NCBI GenBank assembly: GCA_965602225.1
Contig: CBFCYE010000009.1
Coordinates: 1 to 64,000 of the forward strand
DNA: 64,000 bases
Direction of reading: 5' to 3'
Origin: Tenderia sp965602225
GTDB taxonomy: Bacteria; Pseudomonadota; Gammaproteobacteria; Tenderiales; Tenderiaceae
Position 1 is the first letter of the stretch, and every line of letters begins with the position of its first letter. Positions 16,723-26,028 of the stretch are shown here, in pieces. A program made the position numbers and the translations under genes. A model generated the notes under the pieces. The model did no database searches. It saw only the letters and a program-made list of their open reading frames with translations, and was not told the DNA's origin.

Positions 16723-17604
16723 ATGCTTCGCCTGCCTGTATTTCTGATTTTGATAATGAGCATTTCGCAATCATTTGCGGAGCCGTCACGGTTGTCTGTT
16801 GGCACCTATATTGGCTTTCATCGGCCGGCACTTGAAGACTTGGTTGATCATGAGTTTAAGGCGCCAATTGCAGGTGAGGCGGATGTCGTTGATATCGATG
16901 GTAATGTCAAAAATAAAATACTGTTTCCTAATCCGTTGCCAAAATTGGGTCTTGGCACAAATGCCGGGTTGGAATTTCTTTGGAAACTGAATGATAAGTA
17001 CGATTTTATTGTAGGCGGTGGTACCTGGGAGGCCTATAGTCGTGCCCTCGCCGCGGGCGGCTTTTTTTTGCAAGGGCAGTTTTCAGAGGTGGTAAGTGAA
17101 CGAACTGCAAAGCTCTCATACAATGAATTCTATTTTGGTTTCAAATATAACCTGATTCATTCGCCAAAAAAATATAAAGCATATTATCGTCTTACACTCA
17201 ATGAGGTTTTCGATATTGATTACCGTGAAGATTTGATTTTCCTTTTTACTTCCGGTGATGCTGATGGGGTAAAGAAAACAATGATACTTGAGTCGCAGGC
17301 AACCGGATTAATTATGCTTCAGCCGGGTTTTGGTGTGGATTACTTTGTTCGGGACTGGTTGTCTTTCGGCTTTGATGCCTCCTACATGCTTGGGTTTAAG
17401 CGTGTCAATTTGGGTGATGGCAGTAGTAAGGTGGATTTCTTGCCGACGGATAATGTGAACATCTGGTTGCCACAAAGAATAGATCCTGTGACAGGTGATT
17501 TGCAATACCTGTCACAAGAGCCGGTCGATAAAGAAGACTACACAACCATGCGATTGAGTTTTGATGGTTGGAAGGCGTTGCTCAAGATGAATATCTATTT
17601 CTAA
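16723..17604 (+). CDS. Probable outer-membrane beta-barrel protein
   Basis: The 293-residue protein has a signal peptide (MLRLPVFLILIMSISQSFAE) and ends in Phe (KMNIYF). Between them are alternating strands rich in Tyr, Phe and Gly (LSYNEFYFGFKYNL, GVDYFVRDWLSFGFDASYMLGF), which fit a small outer-membrane barrel. I do not recognise a named family. It begins only five bases after the RND gene and eight bases before the TPR gene, so it is part of the same operon. Confidence 0.7.
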   Translation: MLRLPVFLILIMSISQSFAEPSRLSVGTYIGFHRPALEDLVDHEFKAPIAGEADVVDIDGNVKNKILFPNPLPKLGLGTNAGLEFLWKLNDKYDFIVGGGTWEAYSRALAAGGFFLQGQFSEVVSERTAKLSYNEFYFGFKYNLIHSPKKYKAYYRLTLNEVFDIDYREDLIFLFTSGDADGVKKTMILESQATGLIMLQPGFGVDYFVRDWLSFGFDASYMLGFKRVNLGDGSSKVDFLPTDNVNIWLPQRIDPVTGDLQYLSQEPVDKEDYTTMRLSFDGWKALLKMNIYF

Positions 17605-17611
17605 TTTTTGT

Positions 17612-20302
17612 ATGAATCGGCCAATTAGAAAAAAAATACGTTTGCTGCCTTGGGTGATGTTTTTTGGCGTTAGTTTAACTGTATTTCCAGTTTGGGCTCA
17701 GACTACTTTGGTTGATGCTGGTACGGCAGCGGTAAATGTGAAGCAAATGTTGAATGCCGGACGGCATGCCTTGCAACAAGGCGATGATGCTACTGCTATA
17801 AAAATTTATGAAGAAGTGTTGCGGCTTCAGCCAACTTCAGGTGAAACCCTGTACCAACTGGCAATCATTAATTTTCGAAAAAAAGATCATGTTAGGGGGT
17901 TTGAACTTATTCATCGTGCGGTTGCGGTCACGCCGGTCGAAAATCCACTGCCAAGACTTGCATTAGCTAAGGCCTTGGCTGAGATTGGTAAGGGGGAAGA
18001 GGCAGTGCAGGAATATGAAAAAGCACTGAGCAGTATGGGGCCGGGTTTTCAATATGCAGAACAAACTTCGCTTGAAATGAACCTGCTGCGCCTGAGGCTT
18101 GCTGCAGAAAAGCGTGATCGAGATCAGATTAAAGTGATTGGCGCTGAGTTGATGACGCGGCATGCGGGTAATCGAACCATGCTAGAGATCGTGGCGACAA
18201 TCTATGCTCGTGCGGGTTTGTTTGATGGGGCAAAAACTGCATATGAACAGCTGTTGGAGCAGACGCCTAATAATCCGGCGGTGGCATTTTATCTGGCCGG
18301 TGTTTATGAAATGTTGCGTCAGCCAACGATGGCAATCAAATATTATGAACAAGCCATTGTGAACGCCGATGACTCGGGGGCTGAGCGTACCGCCAGAATT
18401 AAAATGGGGTTGCTGAAAGCCTTTTCTTACCTGCAAGAGAGTGATAGCGAAAACGCCCATGTTGAGTTCCAAAAAGTGTTGGCGTTGGATGAGAATAATA
18501 TCATTGCCAATATGAATGTGGCTGGTTATCTGCATAAAAAAAAGGACTATGGTAAGGCTAAGCAGGCCTATCTACGTGTATTGACTGCACAGCCAGATAA
18601 TCTCGATGCACACTATCGTTTGGCGATAGTCTATCTGGAAGTCGCTGATGCGCTGAATGCAGTGCGTGAACTGGATCTTGTAATTGCTCGTGCGCCAGCC
18701 TCAGGCGTTGGTCAGGCCGCGCAGAACACCTTAAGCAAGGTGGCGTCGCGCTGGAATATTGCTGCTGTACGTGCTGTGTTAGCCGAGGAGGTAACCCTAA
18801 AAGAAAAATTACAGGAATCTCCTGAAGATGCGGCTACGTTAACGGCTATGGGGGGCATGTTGATGCAGCAAAAACGTCGAGATGAGGCAATTAAATATTT
18901 TGAGGATGCCATGCGTGCCGATCCTGGTTATGTTGATGCCTTTCTAAATGCGGGGCTTGTTTATGAGGATGGCCGTGAGCTTGAAAAAGCCATTAAGGCT
19001 TATCAGTCTGTGTTGGAGGTGGTGACTGATGCAGAGAAGAAAGCTGTATTGGAACTGAGATTGCTGATAGCGTCGGGCAATTTTGAGATGAAAAATAATG
19101 AGCCGAAAAAAGCAGAGGAAAACTTTTTGCAGGCCAATAAAGTTGCGGCCGATGATCTAGGTGTTTTGTGGGGGATAGCTGCATCAATTGGACAGCAGGG
19201 TGATTTGAAGAGGGCGATTGAATGGTATCTCAGAATTGTCGATAAGTATCCACAATACCATCGGGCCAGAATGACAGTAGCGTATGTTTATGAGCAGCTG
19301 GAGGAGGAGAAGAAGGCTATTGCACAATACAGGGCGGTGAGCTTGCTGCAGGGCGTGCCTCCGGATTTGAAAAAAAGTGCAGTGGCGCGGATGGATTATC
19401 TTCAACGTCAGACCAATGGCTTTAGCTATTCCGTTGGTTATTCGCTAGGTTTTAATGACAATTTAAATAGTGCGCGCGAGCAAAAGTATTTTGATTTTAG
19501 TTCTAACCTTTATGCCGGGGTGAATTATAAATACAAGCTAAGGAAGGGAATGAAATTGTCGGTCAATGTGACGCCTGCCTATTCGGTTTATCATCGTGCT
19601 CAATATGACTTCTTTAACTTTTCCGTTGCGCCGAGCCTGTTATTTGCCAAGTGGGGTTATGACTGGAATGCTGGGCTTACTCAGAGCACGCAATCAAGTG
19701 TGCTTAGGCCGGAGCAAAGTTCAACCGTGACACAAACATTAACTGGCGGGGCTAGCTGGAGGAGTGTCGATCAAGTTGGTTATCAGGCCAATATGAGCTA
19801 TCGGGGTTTTGGTTCGGCAGGGAACTCGTTTTTTGATGCTGACACCGTTACGTTAGGAATAAACCGAAATCATGCCGCCCCAGATAATGCCTACCTGAGC
19901 TACGGTTACTCGCTGACCATCAATAATAGTCGCAATGTTGGGGGTAACGATTATGCCTACACCGGGCATGGTGTGAATGGGCGAATTGATAAACGCCTCA
20001 ATCAATCGCTGTCAGGTTATCTAGATAGTCGTGCCTCACTGAATATGTATCATAATGGTGATTCGGCAACTAATTTCCAGCGTTTTCGTCGTACCCTTAG
20101 TTTTGGTTTTGGTGGGGGGGTAAATTACCGTGTCGATTCCTGGGTTAGTGTCTATGCGGATTATCATTTTTCAACTCAGTACTCCAATTTGCCAGTTGGC
20201 TTTATCTTTAATGATTTGCAGGCGATAGAAGGACGGCAAAGTGCCTCATTGGGAAGTTTTAGCAAAAACTCCATCAATGCCGGTGTGCGGATGAATTTCT
20301 GA
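17612..20302 (+). CDS. TPR-repeat protein with C-terminal outer-membrane beta-barrel
   Basis: The 896-residue protein has an N-terminal signal segment ending near PVWAQ. It then carries many TPR repeats (about residues 45-595, e.g. NAGRHALQQGDDATAIKIYEEVLR), and a C-terminal barrel (about 600-896) ending in NF. The layout recalls proteins that combine periplasmic TPRs with an outer-membrane pore, such as BcsC, PgaA or Slam-like proteins, but I cannot assign it to one of these. It ends the plus-strand operon, nine bases before the convergent ABC permease gene. Confidence 0.8.
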   Translation: MNRPIRKKIRLLPWVMFFGVSLTVFPVWAQTTLVDAGTAAVNVKQMLNAGRHALQQGDDATAIKIYEEVLRLQPTSGETLYQLAIINFRKKDHVRGFELIHRAVAVTPVENPLPRLALAKALAEIGKGEEAVQEYEKALSSMGPGFQYAEQTSLEMNLLRLRLAAEKRDRDQIKVIGAELMTRHAGNRTMLEIVATIYARAGLFDGAKTAYEQLLEQTPNNPAVAFYLAGVYEMLRQPTMAIKYYEQAIVNADDSGAERTARIKMGLLKAFSYLQESDSENAHVEFQKVLALDENNIIANMNVAGYLHKKKDYGKAKQAYLRVLTAQPDNLDAHYRLAIVYLEVADALNAVRELDLVIARAPASGVGQAAQNTLSKVASRWNIAAVRAVLAEEVTLKEKLQESPEDAATLTAMGGMLMQQKRRDEAIKYFEDAMRADPGYVDAFLNAGLVYEDGRELEKAIKAYQSVLEVVTDAEKKAVLELRLLIASGNFEMKNNEPKKAEENFLQANKVAADDLGVLWGIAASIGQQGDLKRAIEWYLRIVDKYPQYHRARMTVAYVYEQLEEEKKAIAQYRAVSLLQGVPPDLKKSAVARMDYLQRQTNGFSYSVGYSLGFNDNLNSAREQKYFDFSSNLYAGVNYKYKLRKGMKLSVNVTPAYSVYHRAQYDFFNFSVAPSLLFAKWGYDWNAGLTQSTQSSVLRPEQSSTVTQTLTGGASWRSVDQVGYQANMSYRGFGSAGNSFFDADTVTLGINRNHAAPDNAYLSYGYSLTINNSRNVGGNDYAYTGHGVNGRIDKRLNQSLSGYLDSRASLNMYHNGDSATNFQRFRRTLSFGFGGGVNYRVDSWVSVYADYHFSTQYSNLPVGFIFNDLQAIEGRQSASLGSFSKNSINAGVRMNF

Positions 20303-20311
20303 GTGGCCTTG

Positions 20312-21070
20312 TTAGTCGCGTAAACCGTTAAAGGCGTTGACGGCCCAGGCCAGTGACAGGCCTGCAAACACAAACATGATGGCAGCACCAAAACCATAGG
20401 TGCTCATGTCCGGAGTGCCCACCAGAACAGCGCGAACAGATTCCACTGCATAGGTGATGGGGTTGATTAGCGAGACCGCTTCTATCCAGCCGGGCATGAA
20501 TTGTTTTGGCACCATGGCGGTGGAAAGAAACATCAGTGGCAGGGTCATCAGGTTGCCGATCATCACCAGTGGTTCTTCGCGTTGCAGAATAATGGCAAAG
20601 CCGTTTGATAATGCTGCCAAGCCAACGCCCAGCAGGAAGATGCTGATCATTGCCAGAAATAGATTGATAGGGTCCAGATTCAGGTTGGCACCAAAGCCCC
20701 AAGCCACCAGCATAATGGTTAGGGTTTGTAATACCACCTGTACCGCCGAGTGCATTACCCGGCTAAGGACGATTGCAACGCGCGACACTGGTGACACCAG
20801 CATCTTGTCGACTGAGCCAGCAGTGATCTCTCGCAGCAGGCTAACCCCGGACCATGACGAACCAAACAGTGCCGTCATCACCAGAACTCCGGGCACGAAA
20901 AAGTCTATGTAGCTACCGCCGTCAGCGGGGGCCTGAACAAAGTTTTTGAACAGCTGGGTAAAGATGATCAACCACAGCAGCGGCTGAATCAGGGTGAATA
21001 GAGTCCACAGCGGCATGCGCAGGGTGATCTTGGTATATTTTAGAAACAGGTGCCAGGTATCTGCGAACAC
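20312..21070 (-). CDS. ABC-2 type transporter permease
   Basis: The 252-residue inner-membrane protein has about six TM helices and the ABC-2 pattern, including the amphipathic start (HLFLKYTKITLRMPLWTL), FFVPGVLVMTALFGSSWSG and MFLSTAMVPKQFMPGW..INPITYAVE. The family includes drug, lipid and polysaccharide exporters related to the daunorubicin-resistance permease. It is 43 bases downstream of its ATPase gene on the minus strand and ends nine bases from the TPR gene on the other strand. Confidence 0.9.
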   Translation of the reverse strand: MFADTWHLFLKYTKITLRMPLWTLFTLIQPLLWLIIFTQLFKNFVQAPADGGSYIDFFVPGVLVMTALFGSSWSGVSLLREITAGSVDKMLVSPVSRVAIVLSRVMHSAVQVVLQTLTIMLVAWGFGANLNLDPINLFLAMISIFLLGVGLAALSNGFAIILQREEPLVMIGNLMTLPLMFLSTAMVPKQFMPGWIEAVSLINPITYAVESVRAVLVGTPDMSTYGFGAAIMFVFAGLSLAWAVNAFNGLRD

Positions 21071-21113
21071 GATAACTCTCTCTTTAAAATTCTTTTAGCT
21101 TAGGGGCTGGTCT

Positions 21114-22463
21114 TTATTTATCTTTGTCAGGCTGCTGCCATTTTTGCCAGTCGCCTTGATCTTTGCCGGACCACTGTTGTTGTGGCCAGTCTTGTTGTTT
21201 GCCGGATTCTGATTGCTTGTCAGTATCAGACTGCGGCTGTTGCGATTGATCTTTATTGTCCTGCCACTTTTGCCAGTCGTCTTCAGGCGGCTTATCCCGT
21301 TGTCCTTGTTTGTTTGTTTCTACCGGACTGCTCTGTTCGCTATGGCCGGTTTCATCTTTCTCCTGCCATTGCTGCATCTTGTCCTGCCAGCCAGCCTTGT
21401 CTTCTTCAGAGCCAGACTCTTCAATCTTGTCCTGCCACTTATCCCAGTTCTTTTGCCATTTGCCGCCACCGCCGCCTTTGCCGGCCCACTGGTGCCACCA
21501 TTCTTCACCTTCTTCTTCCACCGCCTCGTCCAAAGTGGTGCCAGTATATTTCAGGAAGACATCATCCAGGCTTGGCTGTGACAGGGACAGGCTCTTGATG
21601 GTCAGTCCTTTGGCTTCAGCAAGATGGACAAGCTTGGGTACAGCGCTGCCGCCGTTGTCGACATATACATGTAGTTTGTCGTTTTGCCAGACCACGTCTT
21701 TAATCTCAGGGTCTTCATGCATGGCGAAGGTGAAATCACCAGTCTCGGGACCCTGGCTGTCAAAGTTGAGAATGACGGCATCGCCATGGATATCGTTTTT
21801 CAGGGCCTCAGGGGTGTCGATGATCTGAATCTTGCCCTGGTTGATGATCGCTACCCGGTGACTGAGGTGATCCGCCTCTTCCAGATAGTGGGTGGTGAGC
21901 AGGATGGTCAGGCCCTGCTCCTTGTTCAGTTTGTTGATGTATAACCACAGATTCTGGCGGCTCTTGATGTCGAGACCCAGGGTTGGCTCATCGAGGAACA
22001 ATACCTTTGGATTGTGAATCAGGGCGGTGGCGATATCGAGTTTGCGGCGCATGCCGCCGGAATAGGTGGTGACCTGGCGATCGAGGGCGTCGTTGAGTTC
22101 AAAGTATTTGGCCAGCTCAACAATGCGTGCCTCTATTTCAGCTGTCTTCATGCGATACAGGCGACCTTGCAGCATCAGGTTTTCCCGGCCAGTGAGAAAG
22201 TAATCAACGCCGGTTTGCTGTGCCACCAGGCCGATGGCGCGGCGTACGGCTTCCGGGTTGCTATCAACATTGAAGCCGGCGACCTCTACTTCACCTTCGT
22301 CAAAACCGCTGAGGGTGGTGAGGACGCGAATGGTGGTTGTTTTGCCGGCACCGTTGGGGCCAAGCAAAGCAAGGATCTCACCCTGTTTAACCTCTAGTGA
22401 GAGGTCGTTGATGGCCTTGTTGCCACCCTCAAAAATCTTGGTTAAACCGCTGACTCGGATCAT
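21114..22463 (-). CDS. ABC transporter ATPase with a Trp/Gln-rich C-terminal tail
   Basis: Residues 1-310 form a normal ABC-2-type ATPase with Walker A GPNGAGKTT (35-43), signature YSGGM (134-138), Walker B VLFLDEP (154-160), the H-loop THY (191-193) and a daunorubicin-resistance-like end segment (SLDDVFLKYTG). Residues about 317-449 are an added hydrophilic tail with about 14 Trp and many Gln, Lys, Asp and Glu. It includes a five-Gly run, KWQKNWDKWQDK (335-346), and WQKWQ at 397-401 and 439-443. I know of no family with this tail. The permease gene follows, so the pair is probably one exporter. Confidence 0.9.
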   Translation of the reverse strand: MIRVSGLTKIFEGGNKAINDLSLEVKQGEILALLGPNGAGKTTTIRVLTTLSGFDEGEVEVAGFNVDSNPEAVRRAIGLVAQQTGVDYFLTGRENLMLQGRLYRMKTAEIEARIVELAKYFELNDALDRQVTTYSGGMRRKLDIATALIHNPKVLFLDEPTLGLDIKSRQNLWLYINKLNKEQGLTILLTTHYLEEADHLSHRVAIINQGKIQIIDTPEALKNDIHGDAVILNFDSQGPETGDFTFAMHEDPEIKDVVWQNDKLHVYVDNGGSAVPKLVHLAEAKGLTIKSLSLSQPSLDDVFLKYTGTTLDEAVEEEGEEWWHQWAGKGGGGGKWQKNWDKWQDKIEESGSEEDKAGWQDKMQQWQEKDETGHSEQSSPVETNKQGQRDKPPEDDWQKWQDNKDQSQQPQSDTDKQSESGKQQDWPQQQWSGKDQGDWQKWQQPDKDK

Positions 22464-22597
22464 GAGTTATTCGAACCCTGTACATATAATAGTTGGTCAT
22501 TATAGCTGGCAACTGATAGAAATATATGGTTTTTCTGTCGTCGCCTCGTGCTTGGGCAAGGCTGTTAGAATAGCGACATTGACGGAGATTGTTTGAC

Positions 22598-23605
22598 ATG
22601 CGTGTATTAGGAATTGAAAGCTCCTGCGATGAAACCGGCATCGCTATCTATGACAGTGACAAGGGGCTGCTGGCCCATGCCCTGTATAGTCAGATTGAGC
22701 TACATAGGGAATACGGTGGTGTGGTGCCCGAGCTGGCCTCGCGTGATCATGTCCGCAAAACGCTGCCCTTGATCAGCGAGGTCTTGCAGCAGGCCGGCCT
22801 GAAAAAGGCCGATATCGATGGCGTTGCCTATACCGCCGGGCCAGGCCTGATTGGCGCCCTGTTGGTGGGTGCCAGTATTGGTCGCAGTCTGGCCTGGACC
22901 TGGGGCAAACCTGCCGTTGCCGTACATCACATGGAAGGCCATCTGTTGGCACCGATGCTGGAAGAAGAGGTGCCGGAATTCCCTTTTGTTGCGCTGCTGG
23001 TTTCCGGTGGCCACACCATGCTGGTGCGGGTTGATGGTGTGGGGCAGTATCAATTGTTGGGCGATACAGTCGATGACGCCGCTGGCGAAGCATTCGATAA
23101 AACGGCCAAGTTGCTGGGGTTGGCCTATCCCGGTGGCCCGGCCATTGCCAAGCTGGCCGAACAGGGTAATCCTGAACGCTTCCGTTTTCCTCGTCCCATG
23201 ACTAATCGCCCAGGCTTGGATTTTAGCTTTAGTGGCTTGAAGACCTTTGCCGTCAACACTTTGGCCGATAATGGCGACGACGAGCAGATCAAGGCTGATA
23301 TCGCTTTGGCCTTTGAGGTGGCGGTGGTTGAGACCATGGCCATCAAATGTCGTCGAGTGCTGGATCAGACAGGTCTGAAACGGCTGGTGCTGGCCGGAGG
23401 TGTTAGTGCCAACCAGCGCCTGCGGCAGCGCTTGGCTGAATTGGCGCAAGGGCATGGCGCGCGGCTCTATTATCCACGGCCAGAATTCTGTACAGATAAC
23501 GGTGCCATGATTGCCTATGCGGGTTGCTTGCGGTTAATGCGTGGTGAAACCGAGGCCTTGGCCATTCAGGCTAAGGCGCGTTGGTCATTAGAGGCGCTTG
23601 ATTAG
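22598..23605 (+). CDS. tsaD: tRNA t6A transferase subunit TsaD
   Basis: TsaD transfers the threonylcarbamoyl group to A37 of ANN-decoding tRNAs. The 335-residue protein has the family start MRVLGIESSCDETGIAIYD, the metal-binding HHMEGH motif and the ASKHA-fold motifs LLVSGGHTML and LAGGVSANQRLR. I start at the ATG at 22598, preceded by GGAG nine bases upstream; a TTG at 22589 in frame would add three residues. Its partner gene tsaC is also in this window (36.0 kb). It is divergent from the ABC ATPase gene. Confidence 0.97.
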   Translation: MRVLGIESSCDETGIAIYDSDKGLLAHALYSQIELHREYGGVVPELASRDHVRKTLPLISEVLQQAGLKKADIDGVAYTAGPGLIGALLVGASIGRSLAWTWGKPAVAVHHMEGHLLAPMLEEEVPEFPFVALLVSGGHTMLVRVDGVGQYQLLGDTVDDAAGEAFDKTAKLLGLAYPGGPAIAKLAEQGNPERFRFPRPMTNRPGLDFSFSGLKTFAVNTLADNGDDEQIKADIALAFEVAVVETMAIKCRRVLDQTGLKRLVLAGGVSANQRLRQRLAELAQGHGARLYYPRPEFCTDNGAMIAYAGCLRLMRGETEALAIQAKARWSLEALD

Positions 23606-23631
23606 TCCCTGCGAATGAAAAGCTCGCGCGC

Positions 23632-23832
23632 TTACTCCTGGTAGGCGTGGGCGAATGTAAGGGGTTGGGCTGTGGTTTCTATTTCAACATGGTTTTGAAC
23701 GCCGTTGGAGAGATGCCATAGTCGGCAAACTTTTTTTGCTTCTTCAACACTGCTGAAGTTTGCAAGGGTGTAGCCATTTTCGGTCATCAGTGTAGCGCTG
23801 TCGTCGGGCCATTTTTTGATAATAAAGTGCAT
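23632..23832 (-). CDS. Small conserved-type hypothetical protein
   Basis: The 66-residue product (MHFIIKKWPDDSATLMTENGYTL.. SVEEAKKVCRLW) has no signal or TM segment and a compact alpha/beta look. A perfect AGGAGG six bases before the ATG supports real translation. Function unknown. It is a single gene, convergent with tsaD. Confidence 0.65.
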   Translation of the reverse strand: MHFIIKKWPDDSATLMTENGYTLANFSSVEEAKKVCRLWHLSNGVQNHVEIETTAQPLTFAHAYQE

Positions 23833-24068
23833 AAATACCTCCTGATTATTGTTAGCAGGAAGATTTATAACGCGCTTGTATGACGCTTCTCCTACAGTCG
23901 AATGAAGTTTTTATTACATTTAAGATTGAGGTTGAGGTGATTGCTGCCGGTTGCTCTTTTGCGTAATAAAAATAGAGAGGCGGCTGTTTTCCTGGGTTGT
24001 CCGCGTATAGGAGGACCTTTTTCTTTGGCTTGCCCCACTAATGTCGGGTGTTATAGGTGGATTTAGGC

Positions 24069-24074
24069 TATAAT
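24069..24074 (+). promoter_or_regulatory. Candidate -10 box of typA
   Basis: A perfect TATAAT is 54 bases before the GTG start of typA. No good -35 box is visible at the usual distance. The rest of the 295-base gap upstream (23833-24127) shows no gene. Confidence 0.4.
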
Positions 24075-24127
24075 CGCGCGTCAAATTTTAGCATTATTTA
24101 TTTCTGAATTTCTGAGGCCCACCCACC

Positions 24128-25942
24128 GTGATCGAGAATCTCCGTAATATCGCCATCATTGCTCACGTTGACCATGGCAAGACTACCCTGGTTGACCAAC
24201 TCCTGAAGCAGTCCGACACTCTCGGTGACCGAGTGCAGCTGGCAGAGCGTGCCATGGACTCCAATGACCAGGAAAAAGAGCGTGGCATCACCATTTTGGC
24301 CAAACCGACTGCCATCAAGTGGGGCGAGTATCACATCAACATCGTTGACACCCCAGGACATGCCGACTTCGGTGGTGAGGTTGAGCGCGTACTGTCGATG
24401 GTTGACTCAGTATTGTTGCTGGTTGATGCCGTAGAAGGCCCAATGCCGCAGACCCGTTTTGTAACACAGAAGGCACTGGCTCGTGGTTTGAAACCGATCG
24501 TAGTGGTGAACAAGGTCGATCGCCCAGCAGCGCGTGCCGCGTGGGCTCTGGATCAGACCTTTGAACTATTCGATCGCCTCGGTGCTACCGATGAACAACT
24601 CGATTTCCCCGTGGTTTATGCCTCAGGCCTAAGCGGTTTTGCCGGTATGGAGCCTGACGTGCGCGAAGGCGATATGACACCATTGCTGCAAACGGTTGTT
24701 GACCACGTTCATCCGCCACAGGTTGAGTTGGAAGACCCCTTCCAGTTGCAGGTTTCACAGTTGGATTACAACAGCTACACCGGTGTTATCGGTATCGGTC
24801 GTATCGCCCGTGGTCGCGTCAAGAACAATACCCAGGTGACTGTTGTTGATATTGAAGGCAAGCGTCGCAACGGCCGTATCCTGCAGTTGTATAGCTTTAT
24901 GGGCCTGGAGCGCATTGAAGTTGATGAGGCGCAAGCCGGTGATATCGTCTGTTTTACAGGTCTGGATCCACTGAATATCTCGGACACCCTGTGTGATCCA
25001 AATGCAGTTGAAGCCTTGGTGCCATTGTCGGTGGATGAGCCGACCGTAAGCATGACCTTTCAGGTTAATAACTCACCGTTTGCGGGTAAAGATGGTAAGT
25101 ACGTGACTTCACGCCAGATCAAGGAACGTCTTGATCAGGAGCTGATTCATAATGTTGCCTTGCGTGTTGAACAGGGTTCCGATCCAGACAAGTTCCGCGT
25201 CTCTGGTCGTGGTGAGCTGCATCTGTCGGTCTTGATTGAAAATATGCGTCGTGAAGGTTTTGAACTGGGTGTTTCGCGCCCTGAAGTTATCATCCGAGAG
25301 ATTGATGGCGAAGCACAGGAACCATTCGAACAAGTGACCCTTGATGTTGAAGAGCAGCATCAGGGCGGCGTGATGGAGAAACTGGGTGCCCGTGGTGGTG
25401 ATTTGAAGGACATGGTTCCTGATGGTCATGGCCGTGTGCGTTTGGATTACATCATGCCGGCGCGTGGTCTGATCGGTTTTCGTACCGAGTTCCTGACAGC
25501 GACACAGGGTTCAGGTTTGATCTATAGCGTATTTGATCATTACGCCCCGTTTAAGCGCGGTGAATACGGTACGCGTAAAAACGGCGTCATGATCGCCAAT
25601 GCCACGGGTAAGGCACTGACCAACTCTATCTTTAACCTGCAAGAGCGTGGTCGTATGTTTATTGGTCATGGTACTGAAGTCTATGAAGGCATGATTATCG
25701 GTCTGCATTCACGCGACAACGATCTGGTGGTAAATGCATTGAAGGGTAAGCAGCTGACCAACGTTCGTGCCTCTGGTACTGATGAAGCTCAGGTGCTGAC
25801 GCCGCCGGTTCGACACAGCCTGGAACAGGCGCTGGAGTTCGTAGATGAAGATGAGTTGGTGGAAGTAACACCAAACCACATCCGTCTGCGTAAAAAGCTG
25901 CTGACAGAATCTGATCGTAAGCGCACCTCACGCAATAGCTAG
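24128..25942 (+). CDS. typA: Ribosome-associated GTPase TypA/BipA
   Basis: This translational GTPase binds the ribosome and supports 50S assembly and stress adaptation. The 604-residue protein has the G motifs AHVDHGKTT, DTPGHADFGG and NKVDRP, an EF-G-like domain 2, the RGELHLSVLIENMRREGFELGVSRPEV segment and the TypA-specific C-terminal domain. The start is GTG (IENLRNIAIIAHVDHG). It stands alone on the plus strand. Confidence 0.97.
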   Translation: MIENLRNIAIIAHVDHGKTTLVDQLLKQSDTLGDRVQLAERAMDSNDQEKERGITILAKPTAIKWGEYHINIVDTPGHADFGGEVERVLSMVDSVLLLVDAVEGPMPQTRFVTQKALARGLKPIVVVNKVDRPAARAAWALDQTFELFDRLGATDEQLDFPVVYASGLSGFAGMEPDVREGDMTPLLQTVVDHVHPPQVELEDPFQLQVSQLDYNSYTGVIGIGRIARGRVKNNTQVTVVDIEGKRRNGRILQLYSFMGLERIEVDEAQAGDIVCFTGLDPLNISDTLCDPNAVEALVPLSVDEPTVSMTFQVNNSPFAGKDGKYVTSRQIKERLDQELIHNVALRVEQGSDPDKFRVSGRGELHLSVLIENMRREGFELGVSRPEVIIREIDGEAQEPFEQVTLDVEEQHQGGVMEKLGARGGDLKDMVPDGHGRVRLDYIMPARGLIGFRTEFLTATQGSGLIYSVFDHYAPFKRGEYGTRKNGVMIANATGKALTNSIFNLQERGRMFIGHGTEVYEGMIIGLHSRDNDLVVNALKGKQLTNVRASGTDEAQVLTPPVRHSLEQALEFVDEDELVEVTPNHIRLRKKLLTESDRKRTSRNS

Positions 25943-25961
25943 TCTTAGTTGTTTAATACAT

Positions 25962-25986
25962 CCCTCTCCCAATTTCGGGGGAGGGG
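25962..25986 (+). terminator. Possible weak terminator after typA
   Basis: CCCTCTCCC and GGGGGAGGG pair with one G-U around a short loop 20 bases after typA. No T run follows, so termination may be inefficient. Confidence 0.45.
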
Positions 25987-26028
25987 TTGTATATTGGGTA
26001 TGATCAATCCGCAACCAGGATGCGCCCA

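Noticed and set aside
21182..21828. Plus-strand open frames opposite the ABC ATPase tail
   Set aside because: They arise from the low-complexity tail read in reverse (Cys/Ser/Leu-rich) and show no start signal; the minus-strand frame continues the ATPase without interruption.
22700..23455. A 251-codon minus-strand open frame inside tsaD
   Set aside because: Antisense shadow of a conserved gene.
23880..23966. A 28-codon open frame upstream of typA
   Set aside because: Too short, no Shine-Dalgarno and no recognisable product.
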